Positions 35,198 through 48,301 of a DNA stretch of 64,000 bases are shown here, piece after piece (position 1 is the stretch's first letter; every line of letters starts with the position of its first letter). Origin of the DNA: Kingdonia uniflora. Taxonomy: Eukaryota > Streptophyta > Magnoliopsida > Ranunculales > Circaeasteraceae. The translations under genes and the position numbers were made by a program. Location of the stretch: positions 744,001 to 808,000 of the forward strand of contig JACGCM010001166.1 of the NCBI GenBank assembly GCA_014058105.1. Reading direction: 5' to 3'. The notes under the pieces were generated by a model. It saw nothing but the letters and a program-made list of their open reading frames with translations, did no database searches and had not been told where the DNA came from.

Positions 35198-38100
35198 TCA
35201 GTGCAAACTGATTGCAACATTTTCATTTGGGATGACAAGTGGCTCCGTACTCATCGTAAAATACGGTGCCATTGTCGGACGAATATTATCTTCGGATGGG
35301 ATTGGCTGAAGCTTACATGAATGATGATTGTGTCCATTTTTTCGATACCTACTGCAAAATCTTTGTTTGGTGACAAGACCAGACATTTTTTCCCCTTTTC
35401 TTCCATTGCACGCGAGGACGACCGACTCAAACTATTAGAATAGGAGCACGAACATGTGGATCAATTTTTAAAATTTTCTACTGCTCAATTCCTCTTATTG
35501 GAATCCATATAGGTTGATAAACAACCTTGTACGTATCATTTGTAAAGTACTCAGAGACACATGTAGTAGGATCAACATTAGCAAGGCCCAGAGCATGTAC
35601 TCCTTATTCACATGGTATACCCATAGTTTACCACCAACGAAAAGAACAAGTACCATCTTCAATATTTATAGAATCGGTTATGTCATAACTAGTCATCTGA
35701 AAATGGTGACGTGATGTATGAACCCTGCAGGTTAGTGAATCTGCCACAAACTTTTTGCTTTCCTAGTGATCCGTAGCCCATGGCGTTAACAGAGCTTGAC
35801 TCTTCTCAACTTCCTCCCTATACGTGTAGGACATTTCCAAATAGATTCTACACAATTCTTCCATAAATACATGGATAGGGAGATCTTTTACTTTTAATAT
35901 AACGTTATTCCAACTCTCGACATGATTTGTGTAAGCCACTCCGTAACTGAGCAAATGACAAACAATAGAAATCAAATACTAAATGGGCATAAACAGATGA
36001 TAAATGGGATCATACAACTATTAAAGAAATAATGAAGAACTAATGAGAACTAATGGGAAAAAATGACAAATAAGAATGCAAATAGAGTAATAATGACTAT
36101 TCCTCATATAATAAATGAGAAGTTGATCAATAGAGAGGGACAACGTACCAACTCATTGGAATGTATAGATTAGACTATGTTTCCTTGGGGAATACCTAAT
36201 ATGTATTGGAGATCTACTGGATCTATATTTTGGATAACATTCATGTATTTATCAAAATTAATGCCAGTCAGGGCCTCTGTTGCCATCCTAAATTCGATCC
36301 TCGTACTCTCGAGGGTAGTTTTAATGTTGTTCGATATGTGTAAGGCACAAAATGTATGGATTGTAAATGGAAACATCTTGGGTACAACATTAATAATTCT
36401 AGGGTTCCTGTTAATGATGACGACAAATCTAGTGTCATAACCATAGAAATTAGACCCAAACATCTCCATAAAGTATGTCCAACTTTCGAAGGTCTCCAAG
36501 TTTGTTATCAAAAATGCAAGTGGAAAAATATGATTACTTGGGTCAATGGCGATGGCTGTTAGTGGAGTCCCACGATATCTCCCTTTTGAAAATTTTCGTC
36601 AATCACAACAACCGGTCTCAATAGTTTATAAGTTTTTTTGAGAGGACCAAAACACCAAAAACACCTTGTGAATCTTTTATCCATATAACTCGTAGTTTGT
36701 ATGTCAAATACAAAATCTAGGTAAACCAACCTCACTTCCATAAAGTAGCTAGTAAGTAGTTGGTATGCGTGCTCAAAGCTGCCTTGCATCTAAAATAATT
36801 ATGTAGATCAAATGAAATTATGTAGCAAACAAATGATAAACATCACAGTACAAATGACATTGTGAGTCGACAAAATGACATACTATAAAATGATAAATAT
36901 TGTTATACAAATGACTTGTATGGGGAAATAAATGACATATAAAGTGATGATACCTCAGCGTGGGCTTTTTATTTTGCACGCCAGGCAAGATTGTATGTTA
37001 CATCAATATTGTGATAAATTTGCATATCATCAATAATTCTAGAAGGCTTGTAGTTTAGGTCTTTTCATAGTTTTTGCTTGATTATAGAAGCAACCCATCT
37101 ACTGGACGCTACCTTATAAGCGTTCCCACCTTCAGTTTTAACTTGGATGCATGTATGCATGGAGCAATAAGTACTTACTTTAAATAGGGCAAAAACCGAC
37201 CAACCTAGTCGCATAAATCCGCCAAGATTATTTATGACCTTTGAAACGTACCACGATTTTATATTCGTTGCTCAGAGCGTGTTCGAGATTGAACTTGTTT
37301 ACAACTACATAAGCTCTTATGTGATTCTTGAGTTCAATCCTATCTCGAAATAAATTATCAATGTTAAAATATTTACTGAAGTCATAAGGATCTTCTGTGT
37401 ACGCAACAAACTTGAACCAAAAATCCACGAGATCTTTCACCTATTCGGGCTATGACTCAAACAATAATTTAGCTAAACAAATGAGAAATATGCTTCTCAG
37501 GATGATACTAATTTGATAAGAAATATTAAAAAACACCTCATAAATGATAAATTTTACGAGTTTACCTGAAGGTTCAGTTTGTCCAATGATAGGTTCGGGT
37601 TCAATTGAAAGAGGAGCGTTAGTTAACATAGGTTCATTTGAAAGAAGAATATTAGTTAACACAGGTTTATTTGAGAGATGAATATTTGATTGAGAAATAC
37701 AAGGTTCATTTGAGAGAGGAACATCAGTAGTGATAGTTTGAAAGGGTTCATTTGATTGATGAACATTAGTTAACACAAGTTCATTTGATAGATGAACATT
37801 TAATTGAGGAATACTAGGTTCATTTGGGGGAAGATCATCAGTACAGATAGTTTCGAAAGAATTATTTGGTTGATGAACATCATCATCATCCACTGAAGTT
37901 CAAAACCTACGTGGATCAACCCCTCTACCGTTTGCTTCAGGGTAACCCCTATATTCAGGTTTAGGATCAAGAACTGAGTTATGACGCAAAGGTCTCCTCA
38001 CTTTGGTGGTGGACAACCCTTTACCTAAACTAGTATCTTTAGTAGTGGATAACCCTTTACCTGAAGAACAAAAATCAGAAATAAAATTCTGGGAGTTCTG

Positions 38101-38421
38101 GGAAGGTACCCTAAGCTCATTAATAATCCATATGTAAAAGGGTGTGCCGAGATTGGTTTTATGCATATTGATCATTTCAGTAAAGTCCTGGACTGATGAA
38201 ATTGCTCATGCACAACCATGGACAAAGTTGTACAGCTTATAGTTCTCACAGCAGATTTTGCTTATTTCTTCAAGGAGTGTAGCAAAATCTTCGTATGACA
38301 AGTGCACTCTTAGTGAGGTAAGTTTTAAACTTCCTCCAACATAACTAACGATTGATCCGATCTTTGGACGTACGATATCCTCTCCAAAATGAGCAATAGT
38401 ATAAAGCTAAGCTCCATTCAT
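35198..38421 (-). pseudogene. MURA-type transposase gene of MULE B, broken
   Basis: Starts MNGA then TAG where A and C have CAG (MNGVQL). Recognisable parts: PB1-like region, SNEP repeats, DNA-binding domain (FNIDNLFRDRIELKNH), DDE core fragments (VIDENFQKG with D; INRNPRIIN where A and C have SDRN; NHVESWNN with E at 35920-35930), SWIM region remnants, and zinc knuckle CSRYRKNGHNHHSC. Two in-frame TAG codons at 37450-37452 and 37441-37443 replace Gln codons of A, and they occur at the same sites in C. Multiple frameshifts. Non-functional. Confidence 0.83.
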
Positions 38422-39311
38422 ACCTGAAACAAATGATATAAATAAACAATTCTGGTGATAAAGTGGTAGAACACAAATGAGAAAAATGATATAAAACTCA
38501 ACTTCAACAATCCCTAAAAGAAATGATAGGAATCCTAAAATAAGTTATATCAGTGAACAATTCCGGTGATATAGCAGCAAATAATAAATGCTAAAAATGA
38601 TAATAGAAAAATGACAAATGATAAAGTAGCAGAAGACAAATGATTAAAAAGGCAAAGATAAATAATTATGTACAAATTGTATCGCCTTGCATAGTATTTT
38701 TCTTAAGAAAAAATGCTTCAACTCATGATGCGGATACACAGTGAGAGATGATGGATACAGAGTTAGAGATGATATTTACTACAACGGTTACTTCAATGGT
38801 CGAAGAGAAGGATAACAACGATCTTTGGCAATGAGAATAACCTAGAATAACAATGATCTTTTCCTCCCCAATGACCTCTGTGTGAGGACTTTAGCAAATA
38901 CAGAACAATAGTTGGAAGACTTGGCACATGAAGGAGACAAACAGTACATCAAGGAGAATCTAGTTTGATTTTTATATAAGCTTTGATGTATTCCAGTGGG
39001 ATAGTTTCTTATTTTTTTCTGCATTATTTATCATTTGTTATGAGAGAACATTGTCATTTATTTGGATATCTTTGTAATTATTTTGGTATAGCTTTGTCAT
39101 TTGTTGAGTAATCTTTGTGAGTTGGTAGATTTATTACTATAGCAGAGTAAACGACCCATCAACATTTAATGTTAGAGAATAGGGTGGCATCTAGGGGGTA
39201 CTAGGTGGGACCATTATTGATTTCTTAATTTTAGTATCAATTTTGAAAGACTTGCCAAAATATCAATTTTGTAAAGATGGCAAAAAGTAGTATTTATTAT
39301 CATGATTTATG
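38422..39311 (-). other. MURA-side terminal region of MULE B
   Basis: Inverse counterpart of 8401-9411 in A: leader with ACAAATGA motifs (38430-38650), a CT-rich part, then the terminal 300 bp with TCATTTGT in the opposite orientation and the terminal repeat ending near 39311. Confidence 0.6.
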
Positions 39312-39337
39312 TTTCAATAACAGTGTGTTTATTAATG

Positions 39338-40729
39338 GGAAAGTTATGAGAATAAATACTACTTTTTGTCATTTTTACAAAATTGGACCAGGGAACAATA
39401 AATTCTAAAATCGATTCTAGCAAGAGGAAAAACTAGTTTTGCCCATACTAAAATTGTAATATTACAGCAGACAACCGCCTATTTTTGGGCTCCACAAGTA
39501 CGAATGTCACATCCGGCGTAATAAAAAATTATAATTTTTTTTAACTCATTTAAAACTATTATATCAAGCCACGTGTACATCTAAGGTAGACATTGTCACC
39601 ATCTAATGAATTACTTGTCATTTGTTTTAGTAGAGTTTGTCTTACCTTTTGTGAGATTTGTTATTTGTAAGAAGGCAATCTCTTTTACCAATTCTGTTAC
39701 TATTTCCCATCGTTTATGGTTAGGTATCACGTACAATTCACAGGAGTTTGTCTGGTTTTTAAGGCCAAAAGCGATCCCGATTCATCAAACAGTTTCTTCT
39801 TCTTATTTAACCGACAAAAACCGTCACAATAATTTTTCACAAATCGTCTGTGTGACTACTGCCTACCAATTATTTGATTAAAGATTGGTATTCTACTCCT
39901 TGGGCATGGAGGAAATGATGGTACTCGTAACTCCTGTAAATGGTACTCTACTCAACTCAACTCGTGGAACAAACGATGGCGAATCGTCTGTGCGATTGTT
40001 GCAAACCAAGAAATGTCATTTATTTAGTTAAACTCTGGCATTCTTTCAGACATCTATGTCATTTGGTAACAGCAAGTTGTCATAATCAATAACGAATTTC
40101 CTATTTGTACAGCCTACTTTGTCATTTGTTTTATCTAACTTTGCCATTCTTTTAAAAAAATATCAACTGCTTGAATATTATAATAGGTTTGTTGGTTGTG
40201 GGCTCCACAAAGTAAGGCCCTAGGTAAGGCCGTGGGCTCCACTATTACGAATATCACTTCCTATATAATAATAAAAAAAGTTCAAATCATTTAAAAATAT
40301 ATATTATCATGCCACGTGTTCAAATTTAATTCCTCGATGTATAAGTATCATTACTATTTTGAGACGTGTAAGGCAGACCTTGTCACCATTTTATGCATTT
40401 GTTATCATTTGTTACAGCAAATTTGTCAGGCGTCTAAACATCAGTTATATTAGATTATGAAGACTCTGTCATCCTCAGTTTATTATTTGGCATTTGTTTA
40501 CTGTTGTTTAGGGTTAGGTAACACGTGCGATTCACAAGAGTTCGTCTAGCTTTTGGTGTCAAAAACCATCCTCATTCCTCAAACACTTTCTTCTTACACG
40601 ACCACTACAAAGACCGCAAAAACTGTAAAAACCATCCCATTTCTACATAACGTGTATGCAATTGACAACCGCAAAAACTATCCCAGTCGCATAAACCCTT
40701 TTCTCACAATCGTCATGATTCTACACATC

Positions 40730-40799
<70 letters not shown>

Positions 40800-40889
40800 T
40801 TTTAGTCTTATTTTAGTGGCAAATCATTTGTGTGACTATTAATTACCAGGTGTTTGATTAAAGTCTATTTAAAATCTTCTTCTTTCATA
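39338..40889 (+). other. KI leader of MULE C
   Basis: Same two-block subterminal structure as in A and B (blocks near 39600-39880 and 40390-40860), with plus-polarity TCATTTGT motifs and an expanded TG tract. Confidence 0.6.
40731..40798 (+). repeat. (TG)34 microsatellite
   Basis: An uninterrupted run of 34 TG units. The same spot in B has only a short GTGTGTGTGTG tract (24977-24991) and in A an AC tract of similar short length, so the expansion is specific to C. Confidence 0.97.
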
Positions 40890-42659
40890 ATGAAGTTTGA
40901 TAAAGAAGTGGATGAGCAATTTGATGAGTAGAAACAAACGCAGGAGGGTGGAGCCAAGAAGGGCACCTTTAATGCTAAATATTACACCTCTCGGCGTATA
41001 GGTGTGGGACTTTACAAAATGTTTGCAGCTCTACCTGAAGTGGAGAAGGGTGCTCTTCGTACCACTTGCTTTGTGCCCTTACTACTGATTGATCCAATAA
41101 CGACGATGTCGACGTTGGTTGTGGAAATATTCAATCGTCATCTTGGTGATATGAAGTTTTAATTTGGGGGTACGATAATTCAAATAAAACCCATTCATGT
41201 TTGCCTTATTTTTGGGTTACGTATCTCTTCTATTACAAATAAGTTCTTATTTGTTGATCCTGAGCATATAACTAATTTAAAAATGAAATGATTCCCCAAG
41301 AAGAAGAATACATATAGGTTGAAGGAAATTGACGGGGTATTAAAACAGTAAAATTGGAAAGACATCATGGTAAGGTTTTAATTTGCCATTTGTTTTGTCT
41401 GCTTTATCATCACTATTCATTATATTTGTCAGCCCAAATATTTATGTATTGTATTTATAATTTTTTGGGTCATTATTTCCTGAGGTTCTTATCATTAAAT
41501 TGTGTGTTTTTGTTTTGTAGGCGATGTTCTTCGATTAAATTTGTTAAAAATTATGCTATCCTTTCTCCTCCGGAACAAGGGGAAAAACGTTGAGGTGAGG
41601 TATGTTGATCGGGTAGATGATCTAGATCAGTTAAACAGATTCCCCTAGGGTAAGCAAGTCTATAAATTCTTGTGGAGACAAGTAGTAGAGTTTGCCAAAT
41701 ATCGATCGGCCGCTGATAGAAATTTGGATAAAACTTTATTACTATACGGATGTACCTGGGTGTTGGTAATATAGACTTTCTTCTATATTCCTTGCCTAAA
41801 GTTTCCAAGAATGCACGAATGCATACATATGTTCCCTAAGCTACAGGGATGGAGGATGACATCCTTTAAGCATTGCCAAATTGTAACATTTAAAAAGGTT
41901 TTTGCTAACCCCAACTTGCTGGTAATAGCTGTGACAGCGTATGAGACTGACATGCAACAAGAACTTGTGCAATAGGCCATGGTAATCTTCCATTTTTTGT
42001 ATGATTGATTCATTTTATTACTTTCTTGTCATTTAATTTAGGTTTTGTATCATTTTATTTGCTTAGGTTTGGCATTTTGTATCCTCTTCTTATTATTTGT
42101 TTGATTTTTCTGCCATTATTAAGTCCATTTTTGTCATTTGTTGTATGCCTATTATCATTGTTAGACTTTTTTCTATTATTTATAAGTTTCCCTTTGTTAT
42201 CGTCATCTGTTTGAATATTTCAGAGAAATCACATCGAAGCACCTGCAATCGGCGCTGCACCTCCAATCGAACCGCCTACAGTTGGCATACCTGCAGTCAG
42301 TACACCTACAGTTGGTACATATGTAATAGGTAGTAGTTCTTCTGCCACTGAGATAGGAACTATAGTGGTTAGGGTATGCTCTCAGCTGGAGGATCATGGT
42401 AAAATGTTGCTGAAGTTGGATGACCATGGTAAAATGTTGCAGAACCATGGTAACATATTGAAATGAATTTTGATGTCTACAATTAGAGACAGTACTCTAC
42501 CACTTGGAGATACTCTACTCCTTGGGCAGTACCAGTTCTCTACTCCTGAGAAAGCTGCAAAATGCAAGCGAGAAGATGAAGGTAATGAAAAAGAAGATGG
42601 AAAAGGAAGAAGGCGGAGCTGAGAATTTGGCAAAGAAACCTCCAACAAACAAATTAAAT

Positions 42660-42872
42660 GATTGAAAAGAAGAAAAAAGGTAAGGGAGAAAGGCAGATGA
42701 AGATAAATGTCAATAAGAAGGCAGAAGAAGCTGATGTTCCCCTAAAGAAAAAAGTTGAAGGCACGAAGATGGAAGATCTCACTGATGAACAATTGGATCA
42801 TGTCCCACTGATCCAATTGAAAACCTTACTCCTTAAGATGGGCTTGGCTAATAGAGCGCCAAGGAAAAGATG
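42660..42872 (+). pseudogene. Lys-rich KI exon of MULE C
   Basis: Open frame with long Lys/Glu runs (KKKGKGERQMKINVNKKAEE) and TDEQLDHVPLIQLKTLLLKMG. The homologous exon in B (26850-27060) keeps the second motif. The basic stretch could be a nuclear localisation signal; it is the KI segment missing from A because of the retroelement-linked deletion. Confidence 0.5.
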
Positions 42873-43869
42873 AGCGGAATTTGTCAAACTTGATAAATTT
42901 TAATCAACAGCAAAAAATTTGTTTTAACAAGTTGCGTCTGGAGAGGGATTGGTGGTGGTAAAAGATTTAATGGTAGATGAAGATGTTGAAGTTGGTATAA
43001 AAGTGAATTTGGAAGCGATATCGTCAGAATATGGTGGTGGTCTTCTAGAGGTATTATTCGTTTACTACTTCTTATCATTTATATGATTTTATTTGACATT
43101 TGTTTTTCAAAGAATTTATATTTATTTTATGAACTTTGTCATTTGTTCAAAAGTCTGTCATTTGTTAAGAATTTTATGGCATTTGTTAGGATGTCTTTTT
43201 CATTTTATTTTCTAGAACTTTCATTTCTTTTGAAATCTTTGCTCATTTCATTTGTTGTATGTGAAGTAGAAGAAGGGGACACTTAAGATGATGATTATGA
43301 GAACGATGTCGAGGAAAAAGTTAAATCTATTGAAGAAGAGTAACCTCAAGTTGCTGAAGAAGAGGAAGTTCAAGAGGTATTTATCTAACATTTATTTTAA
43401 GTTATCTATCATATTTGTTACTATCCTGTTGTTTGTTAATTTAATTTTACCATTCATAGTATGTATATCCTATTTTACAGATAGAAGAATGGAAGAATGG
43501 TGATTAGAAAGTTCATGATGTTGAGAAAGATGGCGAGGAGAAAGCTAAATCTAAAGAAGATCAACCTCAAGTTGTTGAAGAAGAGAATTCAGAACAACCA
43601 ACTCTAGTGGTGTATAATGGAAAAAAAGATGTACAACATGCCAATGAGGTATTTGCTGAAGAAGAGGATTCATAGCCTCAAGTTACCTGACTGTAATTAA
43701 TATTTGTTTGTATTGAACTATCCATAATATTAACATCACCTATCCATTCCATTTTATTTAATTTTAATTTGTTTCTTCTTTAACCTTTTTTGTACAGACT
43801 ATGGTAGCTGCAGAGGTAGCAAAATTGATATAATATTCTTCAACTAGGAGGAAGTTGTTGGTAAAGCTT

Positions 43870-44165
43870 ATCAGGTAACTTATCATTTGTTTGCAGGTGA
43901 CTTCTCATTTTTTTTTCTTTTACCATATCTTGTCTCACTCTTATCATTTGTAATATATTTATTTACAGACTAAAGAGAATAAAGAGAAGGTAGAACAGAG
44001 TTAAGAGGAGGAAGATATTGATAAAACTAGTCAGGTAACTTATCATTTATTTACTGGTAACTTCTCATTTTCTTCTATTTATTTTCCCATATCTTGTATT
44101 ACTCTTATCATTTGTAGTCTGTTTATTTACAGACTAAAGAGAGTAAAGAGGAGGTGGAACAGAGT
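43870..44165 (+). repeat. Tandem mini-exon plus intron units of the KI gene (C)
   Basis: Two to three units with the GTAACTTATC...TTATTTACAG intron and Lys/Glu-rich mini-exons (TKESKEEVEQS-like). Coding content of the units differs from B while the intron is conserved. Confidence 0.7.
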
Positions 44166-45719
44166 AAAGATGAGGTGGTTGAAGGCAAAGATGATGATAA
44201 TGGAAATTCACAGAAAAAACCAGACCCTGTGCAAGTAATAAAAAAAATGGTTGTTGACTAGACTAATGTATTAAGTACTTTTAAACCAAACAACTGGTTT
44301 ATTACTCATTCTCATGTAATATGCACATTTATATTTAATTTTCTTATTTCGACATATTCGTTCCAGCTTATTTTAATGGAGTCAGAATTGGATATCACCT
44401 TAAAGAAGAGGCATATACTAACTGACGTAGAAATTAATGAAAGAGCCTTCAAAATGGCTTGTCAAATGAACCAATTGCATGCTCACCTTGACGAGCTTCT
44501 TCCGGGAGTGTTATTTGAATCTTTTATTCAAAGGCCCATCTCCCAGGATGAAAAAAACCTGGTAGACCAAGTCTGGTCACTGATGAAAGATGAATTATCT
44601 CCTAAAGCTAAGAAGGACAACAGGAGTACCTATAGGAGGATAGGTGAAGAAACTGTTTGCCTTAACGCTCTCTACACCTTACATCTAAAAGAATGGTCGG
44701 GCAATGAGGTATTTATATAATAAATTTCTTTTCCTCTGTCATTTATTTGGTTATCCCTGTCATATACTTCATTTTTTTTAAAAACTGTCATTTGTACAGG
44801 AGTCTCTACCATTTGTTTTTAAATTGTCTGTCCTATTTTTGTTGCACTTTGGCATTTCTTTAAATAAAAGTTGTTTTTATTGAGCTTTATCATTTGTTAT
44901 GACGTTGTTGTCATTTGTATTATGAATTTTATCATATTTGTTATATAATTTGTCATTTTCTTTTTCTGTTGTTGTCATTAATGTGTACATTAAAGCTCTG
45001 ATTTAATATTTTGATACACAACATCGTGCCCGCGAAGCTAAAGAAAAGATTATGCTTGCAAATGTCATTTTCTGTCAATTTATTGGCAGGGATTTCAATA
45101 TCTGGACTATTATTATGTCCTCTCGAGTAGGTGCGAAATTGATAAAGAAATGAATTTGGGAAAAAATTACATCTATGCAATGGGATCGTACAGTTTCTAA
45201 TTGCTTATGTCGAGGAGATTTGAAAGTGGTCAATTCAAAATTAATACTCATTCCCTGGAATCTCAATGACAACCACTTGGTCCTTTGTGCTGTGTCCATT
45301 AAGGGAAAAAAATGCATCTATGATTCACTGGTGGATGCGAAAATTATAAATGCACGGAAGAAGAAGAAATTATCTCCTGGACACCATCGTATTAAAAATC
45401 ACCTATCAAAGATTCTCCCCAAAATATTTATATGGACAGATTTTGCCGATCGTAGTAGTCCACCTACTGGTTCAGAGTTAAAAAATTATGGTTTAAACTC
45501 CAAATGGTCAACTCGTTTTGGGAAATATCTAGTATAACCAAATAGTTATGACTGCAGGGTCTTTATGCTTGTCTTTATGGACAATATCCTAAGTGGGATG
45601 AAATGTCCAGATCTAATAGACGGTGATGAATGCCGTTATACAAATGTTTATGACATATTGAAGCAGGGAGTTGAGCCGTAGGAGATTTTTAAATACTTTG
45701 ATCTACATTTTGTTGTAAT

Positions 45720-47040
45720 GTATAATTTCTATAATTTTGTAAAGTTATGAACAGTTATTAATATTATTTATTTATATGATCATTCTCATTTGTTATATCT
45801 TATTTGTTATTCGTATATGACATATTTGTTATTTGTTAGAATAGATAGAGTTAGAATCTAGTCTGTCTAGTTGGATGTATGTCATTTTATGAATTATGTC
45901 ATCAACTTATAATTAATTTGTCATTTCTTATGTATGATTTGTTATTCGTTATCTAAGATTTGACCTTTGTTATCTGTGGTTATATATTATTTGTCATTCG
46001 TTATCTATTATTTGTTATTTGCCTTCTATGATTTGGCATTTGTTATATATGATTATTCATTTGTTAACTATGATTATTCATTTGTTAACTATGGTTTGTC
46101 ATTTACTATATATTATTTATTATTTGTTATCAATGATTTGCCATTTGTTAACTATCAATAGTCTATTTGGTTATTTGTTATAATGAATTGTGCTTGTTTT
46201 TTAGTAGACAACATTTGTTCTTAAAAACGCGATTATTCATTTATTAGATATGATCTGTCATTTGTTATTAATAATTTATGAAGTTTTAATTGATTTATTT
46301 ATTTTGTAGATATACAATATTTGATATAAGTAGACAACATTTGATCTCAAAAACACGATTATTTATTTGTTATATAAGATTTGTCATTTGTTAGGTATGA
46401 CTTGTCATTTGTTAGATATGATTTGTCATTTGTTAGTTATGACTTATCATTTGTTATATGAGATTTGTCATTTGTTAGACATGATTTGTCATTTATTAGA
46501 TATGATTTGTCATTTGTAATATGAGATTTGGCATTTGTTATATTCTATTTATCATTTGTTATCTATGATTTGATGTAAGTTAATGGTATATTTGGTTATT
46601 TTATATAATAAATTGTGTTTTCTTGGTTATTTGAGATTTTTCATTTGCTATCTAGGATTTACCATTTGTCAACTATAATTTGTTATTTGTTATCGCGTAT
46701 TTGTCATCATTTGGTTTGTCATTTGCCATGGATAATTTATCATTTCTTAGGTATGATTTGTGATTTGTTATTAATGAATGATCAATTTTTTATATATGAT
46801 TTGTGATACATGAACCATCAATTGATCTATTATTTTTATAGATAGACATTTGATGTAAGTGAATGGACTATTTGGTTATTTGATATAATAAATTGTGTTT
46901 ACTTAGAAATATGAATTGTCATTTGTTATATAAGATTTGTCATTTGTCAACTATGATTTGTCAGTTGTTATCAATGATTTGTTATTTGTTGTACATGATA
47001 TATCATTTCTTATTTATGATTTATCATCATCCTAAGATTA
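45720..47040 (+). repeat. Long TCATTTGT minisatellite array of MULE C
   Basis: About 1.3 kb of degenerate 18-22-bp units (TATGATTTGTCATTTGTTA) all in one orientation, with a longer-period repeat marked by TTTTTAGTAGACAACATTTG and GATGTAAGTGAATGGACTATTTGG-like stretches. It is the longest of the three arrays. Open frames inside are repeat artefacts. Confidence 0.88.
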
Positions 47041-47099
47041 TATTTCTATAGATTGAAATTGCAATACTCATTCATTGATCACAATTTACATTATATCAA

Positions 47100-47552
47100 T
47101 GTTTGTGCACTCGGAGGTGGTGGTGGTGGTCGGTCTCCCCTACCACCGCTACCGTCTCCTCTTTTGTTACCCCTACCACCACCACCACCGTCTCTTTCTC
47201 TGATTCTACTCAGGGTACCGACAAGACATCATCGGACGTATACCAGTCACTTCATCTGTCGCTGTAACGATATTCTCTGCTAGTAGAAGCAGACTCTCCC
47301 TCCACCCCTGCTCCGACGTTGCCATTTAGTGAAAGCGGAGCATTTAATAATAATCGTCATCCGCCTCTTCCACATCTTCATACGTCATCCCTTGGAAGCT
47401 AGGATACACTAGAATGGGAGTAGGAAGTTCATGGGACTGGGTCCCAAAGTATTGAAGCCGCAGCTCTTGCATCTTGGCAAGAACCTAGCCTCGTACGCTT
47501 GGCGTCTGGTGGTCACCAATTTCTTTACATAGCAGTTACAAAAGAAATAGTT
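47100..47552 (-). pseudogene. Frameshifted homologue of the small ORF, MULE C
   Basis: Minus strand. KKLVTTRRQAYEAR matches the B ORF, then frameshifts scatter the rest. The 3' side encodes SRIRERDGGGGGRGNKRGDG followed by a poly-Pro run, in a frame offset from the ORF body as in B. The Gly/Arg-rich part resembles RGG-type RNA-binding tails. Confidence 0.5.
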
Positions 47553-47916
47553 GTACAAGATTAAAATAAGAAAGTACTTGTCGAATAAACCACAATAATA
47601 TTTATATCATACCACTGCAAACTACAACAGTATTTAATGCTGAGTTCCAAATCCCAATGTTAGAATGAATTCAAATATAACAGTATTTAATGCTGACAAA
47701 CCCATTGGAAATGAAGGAACATTAGAAATGATCCCCAGGTGCTGAATGTATTTGTTATCATTTTAAGAAATATATGTCACATATCAAAAAGTAGTCTATC
47801 ATTTGTTTTGGCATGTTTGCCATTTACAATCATATGTTATGGTATTATTAACATGTTGTCATTGGTTATGTGTCATTTATCATTTATCACTTAACATCTA
47901 TCATTTTATCGATTTC

Positions 47917-48053
47917 TTTACGAAGCTTCAATCAGCTGTTAAAGACATTGGCAATATGATGGCTGCCAGTCTTACAGCCATAGATTCAAATCTTGTGCGC
48001 ATTGTTGATATAGTTGAATCTCAAAAAGAGAGGTTATTCGGTCCTAAACCATA
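47917..48053 (+). pseudogene. Conserved plus-strand terminal exon, copy in MULE C
   Basis: Open from an intron-like TCATTTGT region to TAA: FFTKLQSAVKDIGNMMAASL, then AIDSNLVRIVDIVESQ and a tail RLFGPKP. Predicted helix. Its upstream exons were not identified; it may be the last exon of a transcript that began at the KI promoter. Confidence 0.45.
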
Positions 48054-48301
48054 AATTTGCCTATCTTTTGTAATGTTGCTGTTCAGTGGAATTTGTAGTT
48101 CGATTATCATTATTTATTATTTGTATTACAGCTTTATACATATGTTCCTTAATAGTTTAACATTCTAAAGCCAGAAATTATCGTTACTTAAGATGAGGAA
48201 TTTTACACTTTACTCATCATATTTTCTCTACTTGTTAAGATCTAGAGATTTTAACTTGGACAAAAAATCTTATAGCATCTCCATTCTGACCTTGGAGATC
48301 C

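Larger units (their letters stand above)
23605..39311 (+). mobile_element. Ulp1-carrying Mutator-like element B
   Basis: About 15.7 kb with the KI (Ulp1-like) gene on plus (25083-29749), the MURA gene on minus (38421-35198), and between them a minisatellite, a 117-codon minus ORF, a plus exon, a GRF-like finger ORF and two coiled-coil ORFs. Ends carry the same short inverted repeat core as A and C. This is the fullest layout of the three and shares gene order and strand with C. Approximate borders; no target duplication recognised. Confidence 0.83.
40890..45681 (+). pseudogene. Ulp1-like KI gene of MULE C
   Basis: ATG is kept (MKFDKEVDEQFDE) but TAG follows within 15 codons and TAA occurs near 41159. 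The N-terminal domain is still readable (LLLIDPITTMSTL, FVDPEH). A later exon (44376-44720) is open for 114 codons (LKKRHILTDVEINERAF, HAHLDELLPG). The Ulp1 core opens at 45175 with His in DNHLVLC and Asp in IYDSL, but the catalytic Gln codon is TAA (45535-45537); Cys remains in YDCRV. The end is VEP then TAG. Inactive as protease. Confidence 0.8.

Noticed and set aside
40553..40816. Frame encoding a long VCVCVC tract
   Set aside because: It is produced by the (TG)34 microsatellite in the KI leader; not present as a frame in A or B.
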